This document shows, in pieces, positions 1-9,198 of a DNA stretch of 64,000 bases. Both the position numbers and the translations under genes were made by a program. This DNA comes from Streptomyces sp. 3214.6. GTDB lineage: Bacteria; Actinomycetota; Actinomycetes; Streptomycetales; Streptomycetaceae. Position 1 is the stretch's first letter. Each line of letters begins with the position of its first letter. The notes beneath the pieces are model-generated. The model did not search any database and had not been told where the DNA came from. It was given only the letters and a program-made list of their open reading frames with translations. Where the stretch lies: contig NZ_LT670819.1 of assembly GCF_900129855.1 (NCBI RefSeq), positions 5,270,001-5,334,000 on the forward strand. The letters are read 5' to 3'.

Positions 1-1087
1 GCCCCTCCGAGGCCAGCGCACCGCCCCCGGCGCCCGTCCCGCCGGAGGAACCGCTCGCCGCGGCGGCCGCGCCCGCCGCCCCCACCCCGGCGCCCCCGGC
101 GAGGAGCGCGACGGCCTTGGCGTACCCGGCGGCGCCGAACCAGCCGATGACCGCGACCGGCACGACGGCGGGGATGCTGCTGGCGACCTCCTCGATCTGC
201 AGGGCGGCCAGCCGGCATTTGGCGCACTCCTCCAGATGCTTGCGCAGCCCTCGTTCCGCGCGGGTGCGCAGTCGGCGGCGGGCGTAGGTGCCGAGCTGGT
301 CGGCGTAGCGGGCGCACTCCTCGTCGCTGGTGAGGGTGGCGCTGACATGGGCCTGGAGATAGGCCTGCTTGAGGCCCTCGCGGGCGCGGCTGGCGAGCAC
401 GCGCGTGCCGTTGGCGTCGAGGCCGAAGAGCATGGCGACCTCGCTCGGCGACTCGTCCTCGACCTCGGTGTGCCACAGCACCGCCTGCCAGCGCTCGGGC
501 AGCGAGCGGAAGGCCCGCATGGCCATGGACTGCTCGGCCTCGTGCATCGCGCGCACGTCGGCGCCCAGGTCCAGGCTGTCGTCGTCGGCGACGTCCAAGG
601 AGCGGGCGGACTGCGCGGCGAACACCGCGAAGTCGTCGACGAGTTGCTCCCGCTTCGCCGAGCGCGTCCAGCCCGCGGCGACGCGGCGGACGGAGGTGAG
701 GAGGTAGGCGCGGACGGCGTACTTGGGTCCCGAGCCGCCGCGCACCGCCTGGAGCATGCGGGCGAAGACCTCGGCGGTGAGATCGTCGGCGGTGTGCGCG
801 TCCCGGCAGCAGGTGCGGGCGTAGCGGCGCACGGCGTCGGCGTGACGTCGGTACAGCTCCTCGTACGCCGTGTCGTCGCCCGAGCGCATCCGGCCGATCA
901 GGTCGGTGTCGGCCGGCGGCAGGTCCCGCGGCGGCGGGAGGATGCCCCCGGTCCGCCCTTCGCGCTGTGCCGGGACGGTGCTCTCCACCGGGGCGGCCGG
1001 CGGGGTGGGTGCCGGGCCGCTCGCGCGTCCGCCCTGGCTCGGCACCTGCGGTGAACCGAGTGACTCGTCCCGACCGTCAACGCTCAT
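1..1087 (-). CDS. ECF sigma factor with C-terminal zinc finger and membrane tail (3' end outside window)
   Basis: Starts at ATG 1087 and reads off the left edge, so about 362 codons are visible. A proline-rich N-terminus of about 55 residues precedes sigma region 2 (near residues 60-130, motif YEELYRRHADAVRRYAR). Region 4 lies near residues 190-240 (LPERWQAVLWHTEVE, then SPSEVAMLFGLDANGTRV). A zf-HC2 type motif follows (HLEECAKC), then a hydrophobic stretch (AVVPVAVIGWFGAAGYAKAVALL broken by few polar residues) and an Ala/Gly-rich tail. The fusion of an ECF sigma with an anti-sigma-like zinc finger and a membrane segment is known in actinobacterial ECF families with C-terminal extensions; such a tail probably restrains the sigma domain in cis (inference). 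No separate anti-sigma gene is seen on the visible side. Confidence 0.9.
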   Translation of the reverse strand, partial: MSVDGRDESLGSPQVPSQGGRASGPAPTPPAAPVESTVPAQREGRTGGILPPPRDLPPADTDLIGRMRSGDDTAYEELYRRHADAVRRYARTCCRDAHTADDLTAEVFARMLQAVRGGSGPKYAVRAYLLTSVRRVAAGWTRSAKREQLVDDFAVFAAQSARSLDVADDDSLDLGADVRAMHEAEQSMAMRAFRSLPERWQAVLWHTEVEDESPSEVAMLFGLDANGTRVLASRAREGLKQAYLQAHVSATLTSDEECARYADQLGTYARRRLRTRAERGLRKHLEECAKCRLAALQIEEVASSIPAVVPVAVIGWFGAAGYAKAVALLAGGAGVGAAGAAAAASGSSGGTGAGGGALASEG

Positions 1088-1359
1088 CGCGGAAAGCCCC
1101 CCGCCGCCTGCCCTACCAGTCCCGACCACCGGGTCAGGGTGCCATATTGGCTTTTGTTCAGGACCCTGTGGGACGGCCCTACCACTCGTCCGTGCGGACT
1201 TGTCGAAACCCAGTACTAGGTTTCACTCGTACGGGGAAGGTTCAACTTTCGTGCCCGGGGCAGGAGTTGAGACTCCGGACCGAAATGCCCCGTATGCGTT
1301 CGGGATGGCCGTGGGGGTGAGGGCCGCTCGGCCCCCACCCCCACAGCCACCCTTACGAG

Positions 1360-2133
1360 TCAAACGGACCGCGACCGCAGGCCCTCCAGCAGGATGTCCA
1401 GCAGCCGTGCCGAAGCGGCCGCCTGCTGGGCCGGGTCCGGCAGCGAAGGCGCCGCCGTCGCGATGACCAGCAGCACGTCCGACACCGACACGTCGGCGCG
1501 CAGTTCGCCCGCCTCCCGCGCCCGCTCCACGAGCCGGCCCACGACCTCCAGCAGCGCCGCCGCCCCGGCGTCGTCGACGGCGGTCGTCGTGCCGTCGTCA
1601 GCGACGAGCCGCAGCTCACCGCTAACCGGCTGGGTCCGCTGCTGCGGCACCCGCGCCCCGTCGGTCGACACGGCCTCGGTGCCGTCCTCGGAGACCCCGA
1701 CGCGCAGCACCTGCGGCGGCAGCAGCCGCCCCGCGCCGGACGCCACGGACGTCCGCAGGAAGCGCGACAGCGCCGACCACGGCTCGTCCTCCTGGCCGAG
1801 CGCCGCCCGCGCCTGGTCGGTCAGCCGAGAGGTCTCCTCCTCGGCTATCCGCCGCACCAGGACGTCCTTGCTCGGGAACCGCCGGTACACCGTGCCGACG
1901 CCGACCCGCGCGCGCCGCGCCACGTCCTCCATCGGCGCGCCGTACCCCAGCTCACCGAACACCTCGCGCGCCGCGCGCAGTACGTGTTCCAGATTGCGCT
2001 GTGCGTCCACGCGAAGCGGCGCTGACCGCGCGCCGTCCCCGCGTCCGTTTCCCATCGCCGCACTGACCGCACCGACCGTAGCGCCGGATGCGAGGGCTGG
2101 TGCGGACGGCCAATGCGAGTTCTGAATGTGCAT
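1360..2133 (-). CDS. TetR family transcriptional regulator
   Basis: A 257-residue protein. The frame is open further upstream, but ATG 2133 has a purine-rich GGGGGA about 7 bases before it and is chosen. After about 40 variable residues comes the TetR helix-turn-helix (near residues 45-95: NLEHVLRAAREVFGELGYG, then ARRARVGVGTVYRRFPSKD). The C-terminal two thirds is a helical ligand/dimer domain with no recognisable ligand signature. It is divergent from the NADH dehydrogenase gene across a 378-base gap, so local autoregulation or control of that gene is plausible but not shown. Confidence 0.9.
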   Translation of the reverse strand: MHIQNSHWPSAPALASGATVGAVSAAMGNGRGDGARSAPLRVDAQRNLEHVLRAAREVFGELGYGAPMEDVARRARVGVGTVYRRFPSKDVLVRRIAEEETSRLTDQARAALGQEDEPWSALSRFLRTSVASGAGRLLPPQVLRVGVSEDGTEAVSTDGARVPQQRTQPVSGELRLVADDGTTTAVDDAGAAALLEVVGRLVERAREAGELRADVSVSDVLLVIATAAPSLPDPAQQAAASARLLDILLEGLRSRSV

Positions 2134-2511
2134 GAATGATCCCCCGGTAATGACGTCTCCCCCCGGAGACTCTCCCCGCCATCGAAAGCCGGGGTGTGGA
2201 ACAGGGGACGGCCACCCCGGGCCCGCCCGTCGCAGACCCGCAGAGCGCTTCCCCCTGACACCCCGTCGACTCACGAACATAGTTGAGAGGGAGTCAATTC
2301 AGAAGGGGCAGGTTCCGCACGGAGCGCCCCCCGATCGGAGTACGGGTCGTATACGTCCCGATTGCACCCCTTCCCGCACCCCGGCGCACACCCCCTGACC
2401 TGCACTCCTGCCCCGTGCTTCGGTGTTTCGGCCAACCCCGCGCCCGCCCGACTCGCGGTCACACAAATTGTCGAGGCTGTGGACAAACTCCAGCGACCGG
2501 TGCGTCATGGG
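2134..2511. promoter_or_regulatory. Divergent intergenic region between TetR gene and NADH dehydrogenase
   Basis: No convincing gene is seen in this 378-base gap. It must hold the promoters of both divergent genes. A short inverted repeat TTGA-N7-TCAA lies at 2283-2297 and could be an operator half-site pair. An upstream GTG at 2479, in frame with the dehydrogenase, could extend that protein by 11 residues. Confidence 0.4.
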
Positions 2512-3891
2512 ATGGTGAAGGAACGTGCGCGCATTCTCGTTGTCGGCGGCGGCTACGTCGGGATGTACACGGCCCTGCGGCTCCAGCAGAAGCTGAAACG
2601 GGAACTGGGCCGGGGTGAGGCCGAGATCACGGTCGTCACACCCGACCCGTACATGACGTACCAGCCCTTCCTCCCCGAGGCCGCCGCGGGCGCCATCTCC
2701 CCCCGGCACGTCGTCGTGCCCCTGCGCCGCGTACTGCCGCACTGCCGGGTCGTCGTCGGCGAGGTCACCGCCGTCGACCACGCCAAACGCACCGCCACCC
2801 TCACCACCCTCGCCACCGACGAGGAGGGCACCGGCCCCCGGCAGCTGACGTACGACGAACTCGTCCTCGCGCCCGGCTCGATCTCCCGCACGCTGCCCGT
2901 CCCGGGGCTCGCCGACTACGCCATCGGCTTCAAATCCGTCGAGGAGGCCATCGGGCTGCGCAACCACGTCATCGAACAGATGGACATCGCCTCCTCCACC
3001 CGCGACCCCGCGATCCGTGACGCCGCCCTCACCTTCGTCTTCGTCGGCGGCGGCTTCGCGGGCGTCGAGGCGCTCGGCGAACTGGAGGACATGGCCCGCT
3101 ACACCACGCGCTACTACCACAACGTCAAGCCCGAGGACATGAAGTGGATCCTCGTCGAGGCCTCCGACCGGATCCTGCCCGAGGTCGGCGCCGACATGGG
3201 CCGCTACACCGTCAGTGAGCTGCGCCGCCGCAACATCGACGTGCGCCTGAACACCCGGCTGGAGTCCTGCGCCGACCGCGTCGCCGTCCTCAGCGACGGC
3301 GCCCGCTTCCCGACCCGGACGGTCGTGTGGACCGCCGGCGTCAAGCCCCACCCGCTCCTCGCCGCCACCGACCTCCCGCTCACCGAACGAGGTCGGCTGA
3401 AATGCACCCCCGAGCTCACGATCGACGGCGCCACGCACGCGTGGGCGGCCGGAGACGCCGCGGCCGTCCCCGACGTCACGGCCGGCGAACCCGGCACGGA
3501 GACCGCGCCCAACGCCCAGCACGCCGTCCGCCAGGCCAAGGTCCTCGCCGACAACATCGCGCACTCCCTGCGCGGCGAACCTCTGGAGACATACACCCAC
3601 AAATACGTCGGCTCGGTCGCCTCACTCGGCCTCCACAAGGGCGTCGCCCACGTCTACGGACGCAAGCTCAAGGGCTACCCGGCCTGGTTCATGCACCGCG
3701 CGTACCACCTCAGCCGCGTGCCCACCTTCAACCGCAAGGCACGCGTCCTCGCCGAATGGACCCTCTCAGGGCTCTTCAAACGAGAGATCGTCTCCCTCGG
3801 ATCCCTCGAACATCCCCGCGCGGAGTTCGAACTGGCTGCCGGTGGAAAGCCTTCTGACGAGTCTTCCGGCGACCCGAAGGGGTCGTCCTGA
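2512..3891 (+). CDS. ndh: Type II NADH:quinone dehydrogenase-like FAD/NAD(P)-dependent oxidoreductase
   Basis: 459 residues from ATG 2512, the usual size for NDH-2. It probably passes electrons from NADH to menaquinone at the membrane without pumping protons. An N-terminal FAD dinucleotide fold begins at residue 8 (ILVVGGGYVGMYTAL), a second NAD-binding fold is near residue 175 (TFVFVGGGFAGVEALGEL), and the C-terminal FAD motif WAAGDAAAVP lies near residue 311. The short C-terminal helical part ending SLGSLEHPRAEFEL fits a peripheral membrane anchor. Start choice is uncertain: in-frame GTG 2479 is possible and neither has a strong ribosome site. NDH-2 assignment is by family features; other pyridine-nucleotide disulphide oxidoreductases share the folds. 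Confidence 0.88.
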   Translation: MVKERARILVVGGGYVGMYTALRLQQKLKRELGRGEAEITVVTPDPYMTYQPFLPEAAAGAISPRHVVVPLRRVLPHCRVVVGEVTAVDHAKRTATLTTLATDEEGTGPRQLTYDELVLAPGSISRTLPVPGLADYAIGFKSVEEAIGLRNHVIEQMDIASSTRDPAIRDAALTFVFVGGGFAGVEALGELEDMARYTTRYYHNVKPEDMKWILVEASDRILPEVGADMGRYTVSELRRRNIDVRLNTRLESCADRVAVLSDGARFPTRTVVWTAGVKPHPLLAATDLPLTERGRLKCTPELTIDGATHAWAAGDAAAVPDVTAGEPGTETAPNAQHAVRQAKVLADNIAHSLRGEPLETYTHKYVGSVASLGLHKGVAHVYGRKLKGYPAWFMHRAYHLSRVPTFNRKARVLAEWTLSGLFKREIVSLGSLEHPRAEFELAAGGKPSDESSGDPKGSS

Positions 3892-4117
3892 CCGATCCAG
3901 GAACTCCACCGGCCGCCCCCACGTCTGACGAATGTCGGCCCGGACGGCGGCCACACTGCCAGACTGCTCCCTGCTCATAGCCCCCCGAACCCACGAGGCT
4001 GTTCCCCCGTGCTCCACCTCCCGGGTGCTGCAACACTGTGCGGCCACCGCCGCGCGGCCCCCGCAGCCCAGGCCGGGCCCGGAGCCGGCCGACGACGACT
4101 ACACGAGGCAAGGATTC

Positions 4118-5770
4118 GTGAACTTCACGCGCTGGAGCGCCCGGCTCCCCGGAACGCAGCGCCGCGCCGCCGCGCGAGCCGAGCACCCGGTCACCACCAC
4201 GGACCGGCGGAGCGAAGGCTCCGTACCCGCGGCCCGCGCCGAACAACTCACCGACGAGCCGCCCCCCGTGCCCGCCGTCGACGAACTCCCGGTCCGTGAG
4301 GTCCTCGACCGCGTCCCGGCCCTCGTCGCCCTCGTCCACGGCCCCGACCACCGCCTCGCCTACGTCAACGACGCCTACACGGCGGCCTTCGGCGCCCGCT
4401 CCTGCGGCGAACCCGCGGCCGAGGCCCTCCCCGAGCTGCGCGACCTCGGCCTCATGCCCCTCCTCGACCAGGCGCTGCGCAGCGGCAAGCCCCGCACCCT
4501 GAAGTCCCGCAAGGCCCCCGACGGCCGCCACTACACGTTCACCTGCACCCCGGCCGCCGAGGACAACGGCAAGGGCACCGTGCTGATCTTCGCCACCGAC
4601 GTCACCGATCACGCCGAGGCCGCCGAACGCCTCAGAGCCAGCGAACGCCGCCAGCGCGAGACCGCCGTCACCCTCCAGCGCTCCCTCCTCCCCCAGGAGC
4701 TCGAAGAGCCCGACGACCTGCGGATCGCCGCCACCTACCAGCCCGGCGGCACCGAGGCCGCGGTCGGCGGCGACTGGTACGACGTCATCACCCTCGGCGG
4801 CGGCCGCACGGCGCTGGTCATCGGCGACGTGATGGGCCGCGGCGTCCGCGCGGCGGCGGTCATGGGCCAGCTCCGCACGGCCGTCCGCGCGTACGCCCGC
4901 CTCGACCTGCCCCCGCACGAGGTCCTCCAGCTCCTCGACGGCCTCGCCGCGGAGATCGACGCCAACCAGATCGCCACCTGCGTGTACGCCATCCACGACC
5001 CGAACGAGGGCCGGCTGGTGTACGCCTCCGCAGGCCACCTGCCCATCCTGGTCCGCGACGAGAACGGCACCGTCCATCGCGCCGACGAGCCCACCGGGCC
5101 GCCCCTGGGCACCGGCGGCTGGATGCACGCCTCCGGCTCGATCCCCCTCGGCCCCGGCTCGACCGCCGTCCTCTACACGGACGGCCTGGTCGAACGCAGG
5201 AACGAAGACCTGGACGAGGGCATCGCCTCCCTGGCCCGCGCCCTGTCCGGCGCCACCGGCACCCCCCAGGTCGTCTGCGACCGCCTCGTCCGCTCGGCCG
5301 GCGTCACCGCCGATCACGACGACGACGTCGCCGTCCTCGTCCTCCAGCACCCCGCCCGCACCGGCCCCGACGGCGAGCTGTTCCGCAACGCCGCCCTGGA
5401 GCTCCTCGGCGGCGTCGAAGCGGCCCCACGCGCGCGTGCCTTCGCCTCGGGCGTCCTCACCAGCTGGCGCTTCCCGGCCGACCTGCACGACCTCGGCGTC
5501 CTCGCCGCCAGCGAACTCGTCGCCAACTCCCTCCAGCACGGCATCCCGCCCATGCGGCTACGGCTGCGCCGCACCGACCGCCGGCTGATCATCGAGGTCA
5601 CCGACGGCGACGACCACCTCCCGCGCCGCCGCCGCGCGGAACCGGGCGACGAGTCCGGCCGGGGTATCGCCATCGTCGCCACGATCGCCTCCAACTGGGG
5701 CAGCAGGCGCACCCCGGGCGGCGGAAAGGCGGTGTGGTGCGAGTTCGTCCTGCCGAAGCCGACCGAATGA
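4118..5770 (+). CDS. PAS-SpoIIE phosphatase-HATPase signalling protein
   Basis: 550 residues from GTG 4118, which has AAGGA just upstream; the frame is open back to 3932. Domain order: PAS-like sensor near 60-165 (PALVALVHGPDHRLAYVNDAY), PP2C/SpoIIE phosphatase near 185-405 with metal motifs GGDWYDV, GDVMGRG and DDDVAVLVL, and a C-terminal anti-sigma-type HATPase near 440-545 with N-box ASELVANSLQHG and G-box GRGIAIV. This architecture is common in Streptomyces, where it is thought to act in partner-switching control of sigma factors, with the kinase-like and phosphatase activities on anti-sigma antagonists in one chain. No antagonist or sigma gene is adjacent, so its partners are likely elsewhere. 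Confidence 0.9.
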   Translation: MNFTRWSARLPGTQRRAAARAEHPVTTTDRRSEGSVPAARAEQLTDEPPPVPAVDELPVREVLDRVPALVALVHGPDHRLAYVNDAYTAAFGARSCGEPAAEALPELRDLGLMPLLDQALRSGKPRTLKSRKAPDGRHYTFTCTPAAEDNGKGTVLIFATDVTDHAEAAERLRASERRQRETAVTLQRSLLPQELEEPDDLRIAATYQPGGTEAAVGGDWYDVITLGGGRTALVIGDVMGRGVRAAAVMGQLRTAVRAYARLDLPPHEVLQLLDGLAAEIDANQIATCVYAIHDPNEGRLVYASAGHLPILVRDENGTVHRADEPTGPPLGTGGWMHASGSIPLGPGSTAVLYTDGLVERRNEDLDEGIASLARALSGATGTPQVVCDRLVRSAGVTADHDDDVAVLVLQHPARTGPDGELFRNAALELLGGVEAAPRARAFASGVLTSWRFPADLHDLGVLAASELVANSLQHGIPPMRLRLRRTDRRLIIEVTDGDDHLPRRRRAEPGDESGRGIAIVATIASNWGSRRTPGGGKAVWCEFVLPKPTE

Positions 5771-5911
5771 GACCGGCCCGCACCGACCGGGACGCCACCG
5801 ACCGGGACGGGGCTGGCATGGGTCCCGGATGAGGCCGAGAAGTTCCTCGAACACCCGTTCCCTCGCGCGCGGCACCTAGGCGAACCCGCCCCCCGGTGCT
5901 AGTAGCTCCCC

Positions 5912-6727
5912 ATGGCAGACGCAACGGGCTTTCACCTCAAGGGAAGCGCCCCCGAGCGCTACGAACACTACGTCGCGCCCCTCATGGCGCCCTTCGTCAC
6001 CGCACTCGTGGACGCCGCGGACCTCTACCCTGGCGCCACCGTCCTCGACCTCGCCTGCGGCACCGGCTTCGCGGCCCGTGCCGCAGCCGCCCAGGCGGGC
6101 CCCACCGGCCGGGTCCACGGCATCGACATCGACGAGGACCGGCTCGAGCTGGCGAGGGCCCGTCACCCCCGCCTCTACCCGGACATCGAGTTCACCGCGG
6201 CCCCCGCCGACGCCCTCCCCCACCCCGACCGCTCCTTCGACGTGGTCCTCTGCCAGCAGGGCGCCCAGTACTTCCCCGACCTCGACGCGGCCCTGCGCGA
6301 GGCCGCCCGCGTCACCCGCCCCCAGGGCCGCTTCGCGGCGACCGTCTGGACCCGCATGGACCAGTCCCCCTACTGCGTCGCCCAGCACCGCGTTCTGACG
6401 GAGTACGCCGGCCCGGACGCGGCCGCGGGCTACGCGGCGGCCTTCTCCTGCACCGCCGAACACCTGACGGGCGCCCTCCGCCGGGCGGGCTACCGCACCA
6501 CGACCCACCACGAGGTCACCTTCACCATCGCGTTCTCCCCACTGGAGGAGTTCGCCCTGGCCCACCTCTCCGCACTCTCCTGGGGCCGGTCGATCACCGA
6601 CACCGGTGGCGAACAGGCCCTGGCCACCGCCGCACACAGAGTCCGCGAGCACGTGGCCGACCACACCGCCCCCGACGACACGGCGACCCTCCCCTTCACG
6701 GCGACCCTCGTCACGGCCACCCGCTGA
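5912..6727 (+). CDS. Class I SAM-dependent methyltransferase
   Basis: 271 residues from ATG 5912. SAM-binding motif I is VLDLACGTGFAARAA near residue 45, followed by the acidic end of strand 2 (GIDIDEDRLELAR) and a motif IV region DVVLCQQGAQYFPD near 110. This fits the Methyltransf_11/25 group acting on small molecules; the acceptor substrate cannot be read from the sequence. It ends at a hairpin shared with the convergent transporter gene. Confidence 0.85.
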   Translation: MADATGFHLKGSAPERYEHYVAPLMAPFVTALVDAADLYPGATVLDLACGTGFAARAAAAQAGPTGRVHGIDIDEDRLELARARHPRLYPDIEFTAAPADALPHPDRSFDVVLCQQGAQYFPDLDAALREAARVTRPQGRFAATVWTRMDQSPYCVAQHRVLTEYAGPDAAAGYAAAFSCTAEHLTGALRRAGYRTTTHHEVTFTIAFSPLEEFALAHLSALSWGRSITDTGGEQALATAAHRVREHVADHTAPDDTATLPFTATLVTATR

Positions 6728-6733
6728 CACGAA

Positions 6734-6767
6734 AGGCGGCCGCCGCCCTCCCGGACGACGGCCGCCT
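6734..6767. terminator. Bidirectional terminator-like stem-loop
   Basis: A perfect 9-bp stem (AGGCGGCCG / CGGCCGCCT) with a 16-base loop sits between two convergent stop codons. There is no T-run, as is common for Streptomyces terminators. Confidence 0.6.
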
Positions 6768-6781
6768 CCCGCGTACCTGTC

Positions 6782-8065
6782 TCACGCCTCCGCGGCCACC
6801 GGCTCCGCAACCGCGCCACCCCGCGCGACCACCCGCTTGCGCGCCAGCCACGGCTGATCCTGGACGGCGGTCAGCTGCCGCCCCAGCCGCAGCGCGAGGA
6901 AGGTGATCCCCAGCGAGAACAGCAGAAACGTCACGATGTACGACGCGTGCAGCGAGGCCCCCATCGGCCCGCCCACCGCCGGACCGACGGCCAGCGCGAG
7001 CTGCTTCACCAGGGCGAACGCCGAGTTGTACTGCCCCGCCATCCCCTCCGGCGCCAGATCGGCCACCAGCGGCGCGACCGTCGGCGACAGCATCGCCTCA
7101 CCCAGCCCGAACAGCGCGTACGTCGACACGAACGCGGCCGTCGCCATCTCCCGGCTCCCATGCCCCAGCCCGGCGTACCCGGCCACGACCCACGCCACGG
7201 CCCAGATCAGCCCCACGGCCGCGATCACCCGCGACCGCTTCTGCCGCTCGACGAACTTCAGCACGGCGAACTGCGCGACCACGATCACCGCGGTGTTGGC
7301 GGCCAGAGCCGTCCCGAGCGCGGACGTCGAGATCCCGGCGGCCTCGACCCCGTACGCACTCAGCCCCGACTCGAACTGCCCGTAGCAGGCGAAGAACAAC
7401 ACGAAGCCCAGCACGGACAGCTGCACCATGGCCCGATTGCCGAGCAGCTGCTTCCAGCTCCCCCCGGCGGACTGCGGGGCGTCCCCGAGGCGCGGAGCGT
7501 GCGGCAGACGCACGGTCGACATCACCACGGCCAGCAGCAGGAACATCGCCGCCTCGATGGCGAACAACAGCGTGAAGGAGGAGACGCGAGTGGTGTCGAC
7601 GAGATGCCCGCCGATCAGCCCGCCCACGCCGAGCCCGAGGTTCTGCAGAAAGAACTGCATCGCGAAAGCCCGCGACCGGGTCTCCGCGGTCGAGCAGTCC
7701 ACGATCATCGTCGCCAGCGCCGGCTGCATCACGGCCTGCCCGGCCCCGAGCGCCACAGCGGCGCCCAGTACGGCGGTGGCGTTGCCCGCGAGCCCCAGGC
7801 TCAGCGCACCCAGGGCGGCGGTGACCAGGGCGACCAGCAGGACCGGCAGTGGACCGCGCCGCACGATCGCCCGACCGGCGAACGGCAGCACGATCAGCGC
7901 GGCCACGGCGAAGACCGTGAGGACGAGCCCCGCCGTCATGGCTCCCAGCCCCCGCACCTGCGCCACATAGACGTACAGGTAGGGGACGGTGAAGCCCAGT
8001 CCGAACGCGCTGAGTGCGTTGCCCACGTGGATCCGGCGCATCGCTGCGCCCTTGGCCCTGGTCAC
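6782..8065 (-). CDS. MFS efflux transporter, MarR-linked
   Basis: 427 residues with about 12 predicted membrane helices, typical MFS length. GTG 8065 is chosen because GAGAGG lies just upstream; an in-frame GTG at 8080 has none. Motif-A-like basic loop between helices 2 and 3 (FAGRAIVRRGPLP) and QPALATMIVD in the N-half support an MFS drug/H+ antiporter type. It is divergent from a MarR regulator, the usual arrangement for an inducible exporter repressed by its neighbour. Substrate unknown. Confidence 0.9.
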   Translation of the reverse strand: MTRAKGAAMRRIHVGNALSAFGLGFTVPYLYVYVAQVRGLGAMTAGLVLTVFAVAALIVLPFAGRAIVRRGPLPVLLVALVTAALGALSLGLAGNATAVLGAAVALGAGQAVMQPALATMIVDCSTAETRSRAFAMQFFLQNLGLGVGGLIGGHLVDTTRVSSFTLLFAIEAAMFLLLAVVMSTVRLPHAPRLGDAPQSAGGSWKQLLGNRAMVQLSVLGFVLFFACYGQFESGLSAYGVEAAGISTSALGTALAANTAVIVVAQFAVLKFVERQKRSRVIAAVGLIWAVAWVVAGYAGLGHGSREMATAAFVSTYALFGLGEAMLSPTVAPLVADLAPEGMAGQYNSAFALVKQLALAVGPAVGGPMGASLHASYIVTFLLFSLGITFLALRLGRQLTAVQDQPWLARKRVVARGGAVAEPVAAEA

Positions 8066-8096
8066 GTTCACCTCTCTCACTAGTTAGACCTGAATA

Positions 8097-8153
8097 CTTC
8101 AAAGCTAAACTTCGAAGCTAAAGATTATATTCCGAAGGACTTCAAGGCAAAGT
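8097..8153. promoter_or_regulatory. Candidate MarR operator in divergent promoter region
   Basis: Two near-identical 13-base direct repeats, CTTCAAAGCTAAA (8097-8109) and CTTCGAAGCTAAA (8110-8122), with the palindrome CTTCGAAG at the junction and further CTTCAAG/CCGAAGG half-sites to 8153. The stretch is strikingly AT-rich for this genome and includes a TATATT box at 8126. Position between the MFS and MarR genes suggests an autoregulatory operator (inference). Confidence 0.6.
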
Positions 8154-8175
8154 CGCCGCGTGCGATACTGCGGCC

Positions 8176-8724
8176 ATGGCCGAGACCCCCGGCGTCACTG
8201 AGCCGACCCTCGAAGAGCAGATCGCCGCCTACCAGCGCGAGTTCCAGGACCTCGACCCGCAGGTCGAGAAGATCGTCTCGGCGCTGTCCCGACTCAACCG
8301 CCGGATGAACGTCGCCTACGGCCGTCAGACCGCCGACCTCGGCATCAGCAACGCCGAGTGGGAGGTCCTCAAGGCCCTCGTCCTCTCCGGTGCCCCCTAC
8401 CGTCTGGGCCCCAGCGACCTGGCGAAGCGCCTCGGGCTGACGCCGGCCGCGATGACCCACCGGATCGACCGCATGGTCTCCGAAGGACTGGTGACTCGTG
8501 AGAGGGACGAGTCCAACCGGGTCCGGGTGATCGTGGAGCTGACGCCCGAGGGCCGAGAGAAGTGGCTGGAGGCGATGCGTATGGCGACGGTCTTCGAGGG
8601 CGACCTCCTCCAGGACCTCTCCGCGGAGGAGCGCACGGCTCTGGGTGAGGTCCTGACGAGACTCCTGCGCAGGGTGGAGCACGCCCAGCCGGACGCCGGC
8701 GGTCGGCTCAGCGACCTCGACTAA
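8176..8724 (+). CDS. MarR family transcriptional regulator
   Basis: 182 residues from ATG 8176. The winged helix-turn-helix spans about residues 55-125 (SNAEWEVLKALVLSG, GPSDLAKRLGLTPAAMTHRI, then the wing RERDESNRVRVIVELTPEG), with helical dimerisation segments at both ends. Divergent from the MFS exporter, with repeats suited to an operator in the gap; likely represses the exporter and itself. The inducing ligand is unknown. The rrn promoters begin directly downstream. Confidence 0.92.
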   Translation: MAETPGVTEPTLEEQIAAYQREFQDLDPQVEKIVSALSRLNRRMNVAYGRQTADLGISNAEWEVLKALVLSGAPYRLGPSDLAKRLGLTPAAMTHRIDRMVSEGLVTRERDESNRVRVIVELTPEGREKWLEAMRMATVFEGDLLQDLSAEERTALGEVLTRLLRRVEHAQPDAGGRLSDLD

Positions 8725-8730
8725 AAGATC

Positions 8731-8772
8731 TTGACAGGGGTGGTTGACACCCCCTTGCAGGGTGAGTAGAGT
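8731..8772 (+). promoter_or_regulatory. rrn operon promoter P1
   Basis: TTGACA at 8744-8749 and TAGAGT at 8767-8772 with a 17-base spacer, a near-consensus vegetative sigma promoter. A second TTGACA lies at 8731-8736, 13 bases upstream, and may be an alternative -35 box. It starts 6 bases after the MarR stop codon. Confidence 0.75.
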
Positions 8773-9013
8773 TCTTCGGGTTGCCGGGGAGCCGTAACGG
8801 TTCTTCGACAGCACCTCCGCCGCAGAAGCGGCACCTCAAACCATCAGCACGATCTCCCAACGGGATTGCATTCGGTGTGCCCGAATTCAATTCGAGTCGG
8901 AGTCGGCAGTCCGATTAGGAACTGCCGAGCAGATCCGCTAAGGTTTGAGACGTCGGAACGGCCCAAACGGCCGCGAAGACAAGCCCCCGCTGACTGGGAA
9001 TCAGGACCGAAAG

Positions 9014-9127
9014 GATCTGATAGAGTCGGAAACGCCGGAAAGGGAAACCGCGAAACGAAAAACGCGGAGAACCTGGAAAGCGCCGAGGAAATCGGATCGG
9101 AAAAAGATCTGATAGAGTCGGAAACGC
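9014..9127 (+). promoter_or_regulatory. Additional rrn promoters carried on a duplicated -10 block
   Basis: An identical 22-base block occurs at 9014-9035 and 9106-9127, each containing GATAGAGTCGGAAACGC with a TAGAGT -10 box (9021-9026 and 9113-9118). Neither has a clear -35 box 17 bases upstream. Streptomyces rrn operons are known to have several tandem promoters; these look like two of them, with weak -35 elements that may need activators or high GTP/NTP levels (inference). Confidence 0.6.
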
Positions 9128-9198
9128 AAGACCGAAGGGAAGCGCCCGGAGGAAAGCCTGAGAGAGTCTCTCGGGTGAGTACAAAGGAAGCGTCCGTT

